Shown: positions 8,923 through 19,193, numbered from the stretch's first letter. The stretch: DNA of 54,545 bases from Flavobacteriales bacterium (GCA_028823145.1 JAPKCA010000003.1:1-54545); one strand, 5' to 3'. Made by a program: numbers and translations. Notes: generated from the sequence alone by a model not told the origin.

Positions 8923-10395
8923 ATGAAAACGCCGTCGACGCGCACCTCGATGCCGCTTGGTTTGGCTCTATTTCCAGTGCTGGTCTTGATCGTACTGTTG
9001 GCCGCAGATGTCATTGCTTTTGGCGAAGACAGCTCGTATGGAGCCAATCAAATCGCTATGTTATTGGCGGCATTCGTGTCCGGTTGCATTGGCATGGCAA
9101 GAGGCTTGAAATGGAATGTGATCAGTGAGGCCATTGCGAAATCCGTTTCTCAAACTTCCGAAGCGTTGCTCATTTTGCTTCTGATAGGTGCGCTGAGTGG
9201 TGCATGGCTTGTAGCGGGCATCATCCCAGCATTCATCCACTACGGCCTTCAAATCATGGAGCCGGGAATTTTTCTGTTTGCAGCCTGTTTGATCTGTGCT
9301 GTTTTATCCTTGGCAACGGGAAGTTCGTGGGGAACGGTGGGCACGGTGGGCGTTGCGCTGATTGGTATTGGAACTGCTTTGGGCCTAAACCTAGGCTGGG
9401 TGGCAGGCGCCATCATTTCCGGAGCGTACTTCGGAGACAAAATGTCCCCCCTGAGCGATACAACCAACATTGCTCCTGCGGTGGCCGGAACGGATTTGTT
9501 CACCCACATCCGATACATGACGTATACGACCGTCCCGAGCTTGAGCATCGCCTTGATTGTCTTTTTAATCGCCGGATTTGGTGGAGGTGCCAGTGACGCG
9601 CCCTTCAATGAAAGTTTTGCTCAAGGTTATGGTGAGGCTGTCATGAACACTTTTCACATTCACGCGGGCTTATTCATTGCTCCCATCGCAGTCATTGTTT
9701 TGATTGCTCGCAAAGTAGCCGCCGCCCCTGCCCTCTTTATTGGCATCCTATTGAGTGTCGTCACCGCCATTGTTTTTCAACCCGATGTCATCCGAAGCGT
9801 CTCAGGGATTGCTGCTGATCAAGGCAGCTACGCTTTGGCATCCTTTACGGCGAGCATCCAAGCCATGGCATTGGACACGGCAATCGTGACTGGAAATGCA
9901 CTCGCTGATGAATTGCTCACATCCAGAGGAATGCATGGAATGCTCAACACCGTTTGGCTCATTCTTTGTGCCATGGTATTCGGAGCAGTCATGCAAGCCA
10001 CGGGAATGTTGGCTCGAATTACATCGGCCATTCTTCATGGAGTAAACACGACGTTTGGACTCGTTGCGCGAACTACCGGAACCTGTTTGGCTTTTAATAT
10101 CCTGGCATCTGATCAATACCTGGCCATTGTGGTGCCCGGAAACATGTTGAAAGACGCCTACGCCAAGCAAGGGCTTGCACCGGAAAACCTCAGCCGAACA
10201 CTTGAAGACACGGGAACCGTAACGAGCGTATTGATTCCTTGGAACACGTGTGGCGTGGCACAAAGTGGCATCTTGGGCATCTCGACTTGGACCTATTTGC
10301 CCTATTGCATTTTTAATTTGGTCAGTCCCTTGATGACACTTGTTGTGGCGTTCGTTGGATTCCGAATCAGAAAACTTCCCGGCAACGCATCCTGA
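8923..10395 (+). CDS. nhaC: NhaC-family Na+/H+ antiporter
   Basis: A 490-aa polytopic inner-membrane protein with about 11-12 hydrophobic segments. The conserved core AGAIISGAYFGDKMSPLSDT and the later LEDTGTVTSVLIPWNTCG are hallmark NhaC-type motifs that carry charged residues within membrane helices. It should exchange Na+ for H+ across the inner membrane, aiding pH and salt homeostasis, which fits a marine lifestyle. Related proteins may instead be malate/lactate-coupled, so substrate is inferred. It starts 4 nt after yajC. Confidence 0.9.
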   Translation: MKTPSTRTSMPLGLALFPVLVLIVLLAADVIAFGEDSSYGANQIAMLLAAFVSGCIGMARGLKWNVISEAIAKSVSQTSEALLILLLIGALSGAWLVAGIIPAFIHYGLQIMEPGIFLFAACLICAVLSLATGSSWGTVGTVGVALIGIGTALGLNLGWVAGAIISGAYFGDKMSPLSDTTNIAPAVAGTDLFTHIRYMTYTTVPSLSIALIVFLIAGFGGGASDAPFNESFAQGYGEAVMNTFHIHAGLFIAPIAVIVLIARKVAAAPALFIGILLSVVTAIVFQPDVIRSVSGIAADQGSYALASFTASIQAMALDTAIVTGNALADELLTSRGMHGMLNTVWLILCAMVFGAVMQATGMLARITSAILHGVNTTFGLVARTTGTCLAFNILASDQYLAIVVPGNMLKDAYAKQGLAPENLSRTLEDTGTVTSVLIPWNTCGVAQSGILGISTWTYLPYCIFNLVSPLMTLVVAFVGFRIRKLPGNAS

Positions 10396-10445
10396 TGCTC
10401 ACGCATCCAAAGAACCAAGGTTAGAAACTCAGGTTACTGTTATTT

Positions 10446-13325
10446 ATGCCTTCAACCCCCTCCCCGATTGCCCCTGAATCTGACCCGCACGCGGATTGCA
10501 TTGTGGTTCAAGGAGCTCGCGAGCACAATCTGAAGAATATCGACATCACCATCCCGCGAAATAAATTGGTGGTCTTTACGGGAGTTAGCGGGAGTGGAAA
10601 ATCCAGTTTAGCGTTTGACACCATCTACGCTGAAGGACAACGGCGCTACCTCGAGACCTTTTCGACCTATGCTAGGCAATTCATGGGAGGACTGGAGCGC
10701 CCCGATGTAGATCAAATCACGGGGTTGAGTCCAGTCATCAGCATTGAGCAGAAGACCATCAGCAAAAACCCACGATCCACTGTAGGAACCATTACAGAAT
10801 TGCATGATTTCCTGCGACTAGCCTATGCGCGGGCATCAGACGCTTTTAGCCTCAACACGGGAGAAGCCATGGTCCGGTTTACCGATGATGAAGTCGTTGA
10901 AAAACTACTTGAGGCATTCAATGGTCGAAAAATACTCATCCTCGCACCCGTTGTAAAAGGTCGCAAAGGACACTACCGCGAGTTGTTTGAGCACGTGATG
11001 AAACAAGGTTATGTCCGTGCACGAGTCGATGGTGCATTGGTTGAGCTGGAGCCTGGTTTTCGTGTGGACCGCTACAAAGTCCATGACATCGAAGTGATCA
11101 TAGACCGGTTGGCAGTCTCTCTAGAAGATGAACCCCGCATTTTACGCTCCGTCAGAACCGCCTTAACCATGGGCAAAGGCTCCATGAGCGTTTTGACACA
11201 TGACCATGAACAATTGAAGCACTTCAGTAGAAACCTGATGTGCCCGACTACGGGGTTGGCCTACCCAGACCCCGAACCCAATTTGTTTTCATTCAATTCG
11301 CCCTATGGTGCTTGTCCCCATTGCAATGGATTAGGGGAAGTAGCCGAAGCAGACATGAAGCTTATCGTTCCCGATCCATCAAAGAATATCCACCAAGGAG
11401 GAATCCCACCATTGGGCGATTTGAAAGGGAACCGAACTATGCAAGTTCTTGAGGCTTTGCTCAAGCGAGAAGGCGCATCACTAAAAACCCCGATCATTGA
11501 TTTCGATGAAGCCCTTATGGGACAGGTCCTGTATGGTTCAGAAACCAACGTGACGTTGGAAAACAAAATAGGAATCAAAGCGCCCAGTGTTCGGTGGGAT
11601 GGTGTGATTTCGACCATTGAAAAAGCCGCCGAATCGGGAACGAGCATTCCACTCAAGCGTTGGGCACAACGATTTATGAAAAAATGCACCTGCCCACAGT
11701 GCGGAGGTGCACGTCTTCAAAAAATCAGCCTGCAATTTCAATTGGCCGGAAAAAACATTGCCGAATTGGGGAAAATGGATTTGCGCCATCTAGCCGAGTG
11801 GTTTGAATCCTTGGAACCTCAGCTATCCGAACGGCAAAAATTCATCTTGCGTGAGCCTTTAAAAGAAATCCGGGCGCGGATCAGCTTCTTGGTGGATGTC
11901 GGCTTAGAATATTTGGCATTGGATCGTTCTTCAAGAACCCTCTCGGGCGGAGAAGCCCAGCGAATACGGCTGGCTACTCAAATTGGCAGCAAACTGACGG
12001 AAGTGTTGTACATCTTGGACGAGCCAAGTATCGGCTTGCATCAACGCGACAATGCCCGCCTCATCGAAAGTTTGAAAGCCTTAAGGGATGCTGGAAACTC
12101 CGTCATTGTCGTTGAACACGACGAAGAAATGATGCTCGCAGCGGACCATTTGATTGACATAGGTCCTGGGGCTGGAATCCATGGTGGACAGATCGTCGCT
12201 CAAGGATCGCCGAAAACCCATTTGGATGGAGAAAGTCACACTGCTGCATATCTGTCAAAAAAACGGAGCATCCCCATTCCTGAAAAACGGCGAAAAGGAA
12301 GCAAAAAAGCCATCGTATTAGAAGGTGCGACAGGGCATAATCTCAAATCGGTCAAGCTCCGTATCCCGCTGGGAACATTGACTTGCGTCAGCGGAGTAAG
12401 TGGAAGTGGGAAAAGTAGCTTGGTGAACCAAACCCTGTACCCCGCCTTGCACAATCATTTCTATGAAGAGACGAAAATACCCCTGCCTTATTCCAAACTA
12501 AAAGGGTTGCAACATTTGGACAAAGTGATCTCCATCAACCAAAGTCCGATTGGTCGAACTCCACGCTCAAATCCCGCCACCTATACAGGTATTTTCAATG
12601 AAATACGCGCGCTCTTTACCAAGTTGCCGGAAGCGGCCATCCGAGGCTACAAACCTGGGAGGTTCAGTTTTAACGTAATTGGCGGGCGATGCGAGGAATG
12701 CAAAGGGGCCGGACTGAGGACCATTGAAATGAATTTTTTGCCCGATGTGCATGTCGTTTGCGAAACATGCAAAGGCAAACGGTACAACCGAGAAACACAG
12801 GAAGTCCGGTACCGCGGAAAGTCCATTGCGGATGTCTTGGACATGACAGTCGATGAGGCGGTCGGATTCTTTGAAGCTTTTCCAAAACTCAAGCGAATCA
12901 CCAAGACTTTGCAAGACGTAGGATTGGGATACATCACCTTGGGACAGCAATCGACGACTCTTTCTGGAGGAGAAGCTCAACGTGTAAAATTGGCAACAGA
13001 ATTGGCCCGAGTCAGCACCGGAAGCACCTTGTATTTACTCGATGAACCCACAACAGGCTTGCATTTTCAGGACATCCAAATGCTTCTGGATGTGCTCCAA
13101 AGGCTCGTTGAACAAGGCAATACGGTCTTGGTCATTGAACACAATATCGACGTGCTAAAAGTGGCCGACCACCTCATTGACATCGGTCCTCACGGAGGCG
13201 CTGGAGGAGGAGACATCGTTGCCTTCGGCACCCCAGAAGAAGTCGCCGTTTGCAAAAGCAGTGCTACCGCCCCATTTTTGCAAGCAGCATTGGGCATTTC
13301 GCCTATCTTGACCAACGAACAATGA
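10446..13325 (+). CDS. uvrA: Excinuclease ABC subunit UvrA
   Basis: This 959-aa DNA-damage recognition ATPase of nucleotide excision repair has two ABC modules. The first Walker A is GVSGSGKSSLAFDTIYAEGQ near residue 50, with its signature LSGGEAQRIRLA near residue 500. The second Walker A is GVSGSGKSSLVNQTLYPAL and its signature LSGGEAQRVKLA. Two zinc modules are seen: CPHC with CTCPQC, and CEEC with CETC. Length and order are normal. The 50-nt gap upstream shows no good promoter. The stop overlaps the next gene by 4 nt. Confidence 0.98.
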   Translation: MPSTPSPIAPESDPHADCIVVQGAREHNLKNIDITIPRNKLVVFTGVSGSGKSSLAFDTIYAEGQRRYLETFSTYARQFMGGLERPDVDQITGLSPVISIEQKTISKNPRSTVGTITELHDFLRLAYARASDAFSLNTGEAMVRFTDDEVVEKLLEAFNGRKILILAPVVKGRKGHYRELFEHVMKQGYVRARVDGALVELEPGFRVDRYKVHDIEVIIDRLAVSLEDEPRILRSVRTALTMGKGSMSVLTHDHEQLKHFSRNLMCPTTGLAYPDPEPNLFSFNSPYGACPHCNGLGEVAEADMKLIVPDPSKNIHQGGIPPLGDLKGNRTMQVLEALLKREGASLKTPIIDFDEALMGQVLYGSETNVTLENKIGIKAPSVRWDGVISTIEKAAESGTSIPLKRWAQRFMKKCTCPQCGGARLQKISLQFQLAGKNIAELGKMDLRHLAEWFESLEPQLSERQKFILREPLKEIRARISFLVDVGLEYLALDRSSRTLSGGEAQRIRLATQIGSKLTEVLYILDEPSIGLHQRDNARLIESLKALRDAGNSVIVVEHDEEMMLAADHLIDIGPGAGIHGGQIVAQGSPKTHLDGESHTAAYLSKKRSIPIPEKRRKGSKKAIVLEGATGHNLKSVKLRIPLGTLTCVSGVSGSGKSSLVNQTLYPALHNHFYEETKIPLPYSKLKGLQHLDKVISINQSPIGRTPRSNPATYTGIFNEIRALFTKLPEAAIRGYKPGRFSFNVIGGRCEECKGAGLRTIEMNFLPDVHVVCETCKGKRYNRETQEVRYRGKSIADVLDMTVDEAVGFFEAFPKLKRITKTLQDVGLGYITLGQQSTTLSGGEAQRVKLATELARVSTGSTLYLLDEPTTGLHFQDIQMLLDVLQRLVEQGNTVLVIEHNIDVLKVADHLIDIGPHGGAGGGDIVAFGTPEEVAVCKSSATAPFLQAALGISPILTNEQ

Positions 13326-14011
13326 AAAAAGGATACAAGCAAAGGGACTGGAATGAGATCAAGACCGATGACAGTTGGTCCATCTTCAAGATTATGGGGG
13401 AGTTTGTTCAAGGTTTCGACGCCTTGCAGCGGATTGGCCCTTGCATCAGCATTTACGGATCGGCAAGAACCGGTGAGGACACTGAGGTTTACAAACAGTC
13501 CCGCGAAGTTGCTCGCCAATTGAGTGAACGTGGTTACGGTGTCATTACGGGTGGCGGTCCTGGCGTCATGGAAGCGGGCAACCGTGGAGCCCATGATGCC
13601 GGAGGCACTTCCGTGGGGCTCAACATCGAATTGCCCTTTGAACAGCACAACAACCCTTACATCGACGACGACAAGAGCATTGATTTCCATTACTTCTTTG
13701 TTCGGAAAGTCATGTTTGTTAAATACTCCCAAGGGTTTGTGGTCATGCCTGGAGGTTTTGGAACGTTGGATGAGTTATTCGAGGCTTTGACCTTGGTGCA
13801 AACATCCAAAGTGGATCCCGTGCCCATTATTTTGTTTGATTCTTCCTTTTGGTCTGGGTTGGTGGATTGGATGAAAAACACCCTTGCCGCTCGTTACAAA
13901 ACCATCGGTGACAATGACCCCAATCTCTTCCACGTGGTTGACACGCCTGAAGAAGTCGTTCAAGTCGTTGATGAATTCTATGCAAAATCACTGCTTCGTC
14001 CCAATTTTTAA
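13322..14011 (+). CDS. LOG-family protein (TIGR00730 Rossmann fold)
   Basis: A 229-aa cytoplasmic Rossmann-fold protein of the lysine-decarboxylase-like LOG family. The key motif GGGPGVMEAGNRGAHDAGG corresponds to the family PGGxGT/nucleotide pocket, and MPGGFGTLDELFEALTLVQT is the second signature. Members hydrolyse cytokinin or other nucleoside 5'-monophosphates to free base and ribose 5-phosphate; the bacterial substrate is often unclear. I trim the listed ORF to the ATG at 13322, which overlaps the uvrA stop by 4 nt and removes 24 residues that belong to another frame's sequence. Confidence 0.9.
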   Translation: MKKGYKQRDWNEIKTDDSWSIFKIMGEFVQGFDALQRIGPCISIYGSARTGEDTEVYKQSREVARQLSERGYGVITGGGPGVMEAGNRGAHDAGGTSVGLNIELPFEQHNNPYIDDDKSIDFHYFFVRKVMFVKYSQGFVVMPGGFGTLDELFEALTLVQTSKVDPVPIILFDSSFWSGLVDWMKNTLAARYKTIGDNDPNLFHVVDTPEEVVQVVDEFYAKSLLRPNF

Positions 14012-14020
14012 TTTTTACAA

Positions 14021-14998
14021 ATGAGATTTTTTACTGCGTCACTCGTTCTTCTTTTTACCCAGGCTTGCTGGGCACAATTTCCTTATGTGGGTAGCGACTT
14101 CACTGCCACCTATGTCGACTTAGACAACCCAACTATCCTAGATATCGAAGCTGGATGGGATGATCCTGAGCTCTCGTTCTCCCTTCCATTTGTATTTTAT
14201 TTAGCAGGAATACCTCTGACCGAACTAAACCTTGGGGGAGTTGGAGAAATGGTCTATGCTTTTGATGAAAATGGGTTGATTTCCGTTTTATGGCCATTGA
14301 ACATAGATGTCATGGATGTGAACTATCAGCTAGAGGAGGAATTCAGCACCATCCGACATCAAGTGGACGGCACCGCACCTGACCGTATTTTCAAAATGGA
14401 ATGGAACAATGTCGGATTGTATGAAGAACTTACTTACCTAGAAACGGCGGACGTTCGAATGAACTACCAAATGTGGCTCTACGAAGCAGACGGTATGATC
14501 GAATTCCGCTTTGGACCTGGATCCTTCGGTGAAGAATGGCTGAATGAATACAACTTGACTTCTGGAATCATTACGGACTTTGACTATAACAGTTATTCAG
14601 GAAATTTGTACACGGCAAGTGGCGACCCTTCAGCCCCTCAATGGTCAGAAAACGATAGCTTTGATTCTTGGTATTATGGAGTTGGATTTTTGAATGGCAC
14701 CCCCGAATCTGGTCAAGGCTACCGCTTTACGCAAGTTTCCACGGACATCGTGAATGCCGATCAAGCGACCGTTGACATGTTCCAGATTTGGCCAAACCCC
14801 AATACAGGATTCTTTTCTGTTGCCAATCAATCAAATGACCGTCAACAAATGCATCTACTAGATGCCCAAGGAAAAACGATCCAATCGTGGGTGATGGCTC
14901 CTGATAGCCAAACACCTGTGGCGTGCGAGGCCTGCAGTCCCGGACTCTATTTCATCCAGAATTCCAACGGCCAATCGCAACGATTGGTCATCCAATAA
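14021..14998 (+). CDS. Secreted protein with T9SS type A sorting domain
   Basis: A 325-aa exported protein with signal peptide MRFFTASLVLLFTQACWAQF. The middle (about residues 25-235) is beta-rich and aromatic, with no motif I can assign. The last ~70 residues (FQIWPNPNTGFFSVANQ ... CSPGLYFIQNSNGQSQRLVI) form a Por secretion C-terminal domain, so the protein should cross the outer membrane through the type IX system and be attached or released. It follows the LOG gene by 9 nt and ends 4 nt from the convergent 1371-aa gene. Confidence 0.82.
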   Translation: MRFFTASLVLLFTQACWAQFPYVGSDFTATYVDLDNPTILDIEAGWDDPELSFSLPFVFYLAGIPLTELNLGGVGEMVYAFDENGLISVLWPLNIDVMDVNYQLEEEFSTIRHQVDGTAPDRIFKMEWNNVGLYEELTYLETADVRMNYQMWLYEADGMIEFRFGPGSFGEEWLNEYNLTSGIITDFDYNSYSGNLYTASGDPSAPQWSENDSFDSWYYGVGFLNGTPESGQGYRFTQVSTDIVNADQATVDMFQIWPNPNTGFFSVANQSNDRQQMHLLDAQGKTIQSWVMAPDSQTPVACEACSPGLYFIQNSNGQSQRLVIQ

Positions 14999-15002
14999 GG
15001 AA

Positions 15003-18000
15003 TCAATGCTTCATCACGGGAACGCAACTGCGTTGACCTGACTTAAGCATTTCAACCAAGTAAATACCAGGCGACCAGGATGCAACATCCCAGGTTGTCT
15101 GGTATTTTCCGTTCATAGACTCTGATTGTATCAAACGACCTGCCGCATCCAAAACGCGCAACTCCACTCCTTCTGGACTGATGTGATTCAAACGGATGGT
15201 CAAGATCTCATTGGTTGGATTCGGGAACACCGAGAATTCCCCGGCAAGCAGGTCTTCCTGGATCGAAAGAACGGGCTCAAGCCCAATGGTGAAAACGCCT
15301 TCTTCTGGCAGGTCAACTAGAGCGGACCAGTAAGCTCCATTGTTCTGCAATGGATAGAACGAAGGAATGCTCCCCACTTCAAAATCCTCTCCGTCCTGAA
15401 CAATCACACCAAGGGCGGAGGTCGCAAACAATTCACACACTTCTGCATCCTCAAATTGCATGGTCACTGCTCCCACATCACCTGCGCCTTCAAAAGCCCA
15501 AGTTCGTGCCAAGCGGTCTGACAAAAATGGGTAGGACACTTCCACGGCCAAACCACCCCCATCGTGCCCCCAAAAGAGGTACTCACCATCTTCCAAGTCT
15601 TGCGGGTTACTCACCCGGACAACTCCAGTCCCTTGTGCATCTGAGTGCATATCCCATTCATTTTCGCGACCAATTCCAGCGACATCTTCAGCATAATCTG
15701 CTCTAAAGTAATGTTGAATGTTCCCCATAACCATGTCATAGCGAGCCGCGATGTAATTGGATACAATGGTGCGCTGAGATTCAAACAACCGACGATTGAA
15801 AATGAAATGTTCCGCAATCGCCCCTTCTCCAAATCGCTCATCGTAATCCCATCCATAACGGACCTCAACATTGGCCTCCTCCGCTCGAGCGCCGATGTTG
15901 GACCCGGGGAATGGAATGCGCAGGTCGTTGACAATGGTTTGGAAGTTTTGGTCCCAATCGGATTGATCGTAAATCACCCCATAGAATTGAGGCAAGGATG
16001 CATCCACAATCCAATACGGAGTGGCTTGCGCGTAATTGGACTCATCATCGATGACAACGGCCTGGAATGAACTCTGATTCGCGTATGGATGCAATATGAA
16101 TCCATTGGGCTGCCGTGCGCTCGCGATCCAACCGTGATCATTCCATGCCGTCTCGGCACCTTTGACGACGCTAAATGCCGAAATGCCTTGTTTCATCGGA
16201 ACCACCGGCGCGATGATGCAATCATCCACCCCATCAAACGAAATCGCTGGCCGGCCGTTGATACCATCGGCAATCCATTGAGGATGAGCCGCAGCATCAT
16301 CTTGGTATGCGGAAATAAAATTGCCCGACCATTCATCTCTCCATTCGCTGACCCCCGATTCTTCTGTTGCGGTCTCGCCTTGGTCATTAAACGCACCAAC
16401 ATCCCCACGTAACCAAAGGGTCAATGAACTTTCATCTCCCACTCCGCCTGGCCCCCAAGGACCAAATGCATCGGGAACAGGATGATAAACCAACCTCAAG
16501 GTGTCGGAACCTGAGTTGGGCAAAGCATAGCCCCCTACCTCCAAAGCCACTCCTTCTGGAACGACCAAATCGACTGGTCCAAATTCCATCGGATTGATTG
16601 TAAATGTGAATTGGGCACCTTCAGCTTGCAAATCTGACACCGTTCCATTAATTGCTGAAATGTCAGAGGCAATCAACGATTCCATGGACACATCATCCAA
16701 ATTGCGACGGAACACCAATTGAACCGAAGCAGGACCGTATATCGACGTTTCTCCGCTTGCTTGATTCAAGTACGCGATGGCGGGAAAACCTTGAGTCGCA
16801 CCGTGCACATCCGTTTCCCACATGCCTCTACCATAGGTTCCTGCCCGCAACCGGCTGGGATTCTGACTTCCTGAGCCTTGGTACAATTCCAATTCGGTGA
16901 CCCGCACATTGAGCGGCAAGCCTTCCGAGTAATCAATCCAAACCGAATCCGGATTGGACCAATAGTAGACCCCCATATCCGTGCCTGCATACACACCTCC
17001 CGTTCCTGTCGTATCGCAAACCACGGTATTGACAGAAACGCCGGGTAAATCGCCCTCCAATTCCACCCAACTCATTCCGAGATCCGGTGAATACCAAACC
17101 GAATTATTGAACCCGATGTAGACACTGGAGCTATCACCCATCACCGTCTCAATCGCCAAAACAGGCTGGGCGCTCAGAGGTAAATTAGCGCTCAGATCCA
17201 ACCAACTCACGCTATCCGCTTCCACCAATGCAGAATCACACCGGAAAAGCTTTCGGCTTCCTTCGGTAGCAAACAACGTGTGTTCATTGTGGCGATGGCG
17301 GTGCACAACCCGCATAGATGTCAAATCATTTCCCCCCAGTTCCGAGCTAATTCTTTCCCAAACAATGCTGTCCCGTACTGCGTGCTTGATGTTTCGGCTG
17401 CGCCACACGTTCTTCAATCCAACATACATCGTTTCTGAATCCTCTGGAGAAAGCACAAACGGGGTAGACCATGCTCCCCCCTCGTTGATACCCAATTCTC
17501 CATCCGCGACGATGGTTTGCGATTGAATGCCTGGTCCAGTCCGATAGACTCGGCCATATTGAGAACTCGAAAAGAACCACTCCGGATCGTTGGGGTCGTA
17601 GATGCATTCAAAGCCATCTCCCCCACTTCCGCGCGACCACTGCACACCATTGAATAAATACGTGCCGTTGTCTTGGTAGCCGTTCATGGCATGGGTGCCT
17701 GCGTGTGGACTTTGGCCAATCTTGTAAATCTCACCGGTCACAATTCCATTGCTCATGTCCTGCCATTGCTGGTTGTCTTCGTATCGGTAGACTCCACCAT
17801 CATTGGCCAACCAGATCTCATCCGTGTGTGGGTTGGCAACCAAAGCGTGTTGGTCAACATGCAAATAGCTATCCTGGATATCCAACCAGGTTGCGCCGCC
17901 GTCGTCCGAGCGTTTCATTCGAATGCCTCCGACGTATACCCGATCCACCACAACAGGATCGGCCTCTAAGCACATGTCATACCAAGCTTGTCCGCCTTCT

Positions 18001-19118
18001 TGATCTCCAGAAGCACTCCATGCCATGATGTTCGGGGTGTCACTCATTTCTTCAAAATTCAACCCCGTATCAGTCGATTTGAAAAATGCTCGGAACTCAT
18101 AAGTCCCAGCTGAAAGCACATAAACATGGTCCGGAGCAGCCGGGGAAACGGCAATGCACATCCGAGTACTGGGTTGAATCCCATCATTGATATACTCCCA
18201 ATCATCTCCCCCGTTTTCACTCCTCCAGAAACGTCCTTGTCCTGTGGCATACATGATGTCCGGATTGGTCGGATGAAAGCAAATATCCTTGTAATTCTGC
18301 GTATTCGATGAACACTGTGCCCACGTCGCCCCACCATCGCTTGACCGGTGCACACCGCTGTTGGTCGCCGCATAAATCAAATCTTCGTTTTCTGGATGAA
18401 CCAACAAATCGCCTACCACCAAATTGGCAATTCCTTCATTGACAAATTCCCAGTTAATTCCACCATCGGCGGACCTCATCACTCCCATACCTGGGCTATC
18501 TGAAGCGTCCCGATCACCCGTTCCGATATAAACCACCAGAGGATTGGAGGGTGAAATAGCAATGGAACTAACACCCAAGGTGGGCAATGCATCGGTGTTG
18601 GTTTCCCAATGCGCTCCTCCGTCATACGAACGCCATAAGCCACCTGCGGGCGCCCCTGCAAAAATGACCGCTTCGTCTGTTGGATGGAATGTTATGGCAT
18701 TCATGCGACCTACGCCACGGATGTTTTCGCGGGTGGTGACCTCCGTCAATGTCGGACCACAAACCTGCCAATTGCCATTGGGAGAGCGTCCAGCGTCTCT
18801 TCCTTGCAGAATTCTTCTGTGGGCATTCAAAGTGAACTCTGAACCCAAAGCCACCCCATCATCATCGGTTCGGCCATCCATCAAATGAAGCCACCGTTCC
18901 ACCTGTTTGTATCCCGAACCTTTGGTCCGTTCACGCCCCTCCCACTGCATTTCAAACACCGAACGAATCGCATCTGGGTTCGCATCGCTTTGCTGCATCA
19001 ATACAGACCAGTCAGGATCAGAATTCAATGGTTGTTGGGACAACAATTGCGTGTTGCAAACAGCCATTATTAAAACGAAAAAAAAGACGCGAAATGGGCA
19101 AGGAGGTGACATAAGCAT
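15003..19118 (-). CDS. Giant secreted sortilin/BNR beta-propeller protein with LamG-like region and T9SS domain
   Basis: A 1371-aa secreted protein. It starts with a signal peptide (VFFFVLIMAVCNTQLLSQ). Residues ~100-760 contain many BNR/Vps10-type repeats seen as S(S/A)DGG..W, for example GLWRSYDGGAHWETN and GVHRSSDGGATWAQC, as expected of a 10-bladed sortilin-like propeller. After a linker, residues ~860-1270 hold a concanavalin/LamG-like part (LTLWLRGDVGAFNDQGE, DGVDDCIIAPVVP) typical of adhesive secreted proteins. A Por-type C-terminal sorting domain (FSVFPNPTNEILTIRLN ... SPGIYLVEM) ends it. No glycosidase catalytic residues were identified. Start may be 19118 or the ATG at 19112. Confidence 0.85.
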   Translation of the reverse strand: MLMSPPCPFRVFFFVLIMAVCNTQLLSQQPLNSDPDWSVLMQQSDANPDAIRSVFEMQWEGRERTKGSGYKQVERWLHLMDGRTDDDGVALGSEFTLNAHRRILQGRDAGRSPNGNWQVCGPTLTEVTTRENIRGVGRMNAITFHPTDEAVIFAGAPAGGLWRSYDGGAHWETNTDALPTLGVSSIAISPSNPLVVYIGTGDRDASDSPGMGVMRSADGGINWEFVNEGIANLVVGDLLVHPENEDLIYAATNSGVHRSSDGGATWAQCSSNTQNYKDICFHPTNPDIMYATGQGRFWRSENGGDDWEYINDGIQPSTRMCIAVSPAAPDHVYVLSAGTYEFRAFFKSTDTGLNFEEMSDTPNIMAWSASGDQEGGQAWYDMCLEADPVVVDRVYVGGIRMKRSDDGGATWLDIQDSYLHVDQHALVANPHTDEIWLANDGGVYRYEDNQQWQDMSNGIVTGEIYKIGQSPHAGTHAMNGYQDNGTYLFNGVQWSRGSGGDGFECIYDPNDPEWFFSSSQYGRVYRTGPGIQSQTIVADGELGINEGGAWSTPFVLSPEDSETMYVGLKNVWRSRNIKHAVRDSIVWERISSELGGNDLTSMRVVHRHRHNEHTLFATEGSRKLFRCDSALVEADSVSWLDLSANLPLSAQPVLAIETVMGDSSSVYIGFNNSVWYSPDLGMSWVELEGDLPGVSVNTVVCDTTGTGGVYAGTDMGVYYWSNPDSVWIDYSEGLPLNVRVTELELYQGSGSQNPSRLRAGTYGRGMWETDVHGATQGFPAIAYLNQASGETSIYGPASVQLVFRRNLDDVSMESLIASDISAINGTVSDLQAEGAQFTFTINPMEFGPVDLVVPEGVALEVGGYALPNSGSDTLRLVYHPVPDAFGPWGPGGVGDESSLTLWLRGDVGAFNDQGETATEESGVSEWRDEWSGNFISAYQDDAAAHPQWIADGINGRPAISFDGVDDCIIAPVVPMKQGISAFSVVKGAETAWNDHGWIASARQPNGFILHPYANQSSFQAVVIDDESNYAQATPYWIVDASLPQFYGVIYDQSDWDQNFQTIVNDLRIPFPGSNIGARAEEANVEVRYGWDYDERFGEGAIAEHFIFNRRLFESQRTIVSNYIAARYDMVMGNIQHYFRADYAEDVAGIGRENEWDMHSDAQGTGVVRVSNPQDLEDGEYLFWGHDGGGLAVEVSYPFLSDRLARTWAFEGAGDVGAVTMQFEDAEVCELFATSALGVIVQDGEDFEVGSIPSFYPLQNNGAYWSALVDLPEEGVFTIGLEPVLSIQEDLLAGEFSVFPNPTNEILTIRLNHISPEGVELRVLDAAGRLIQSESMNGKYQTTWDVASWSPGIYLVEMLKSGQRSCVPVMKH

Positions 19119-19122
19119 GGCA

Positions 19123-19130
19123 GCAATTTA
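19123..19130 (-). promoter_or_regulatory. Candidate -7 box of the 1371-aa protein gene
   Basis: TAAATTGC on the minus strand differs from TAnnTTTG at the last two positions and lies 4 nt before the ATG at 19118. It also forms part of a small inverted repeat (GGCAG ... CTGCC). The placement matches similar boxes at other starts in the window. Confidence 0.3.
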
Positions 19131-19140
19131 CTGCCTATCC

Positions 19141-19193
19141 GCCATCCTGACGGAATGCCTCCCTCCGTATGTTGGACAACGGGTCAGAATGGC
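19141..19193. repeat. Inverted repeat upstream of htpG, possible operator
   Basis: GCCATCCTGAC (19141-19151) and GTCAGAATGGC (19183-19193) are inverted repeats matching at 10 of 11 positions, separated by 31 nt, in the 144-nt divergent region between the 1371-aa protein gene and htpG. The right half lies 70 nt before the htpG ATG. Chaperone genes are usually stress-regulated, so this could be a regulator binding site; no known consensus is claimed. Confidence 0.35.

Noticed and set aside
9802-10263. 153-aa minus-strand ORF inside nhaC
   Set aside because: Cys/His-rich shadow frame of a well-recognised antiporter gene.
15645-16070. 141-aa and other plus-strand ORFs opposite the 1371-aa protein gene
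   Set aside because: Shadows of a long recognised coding region; no homology or promoter.
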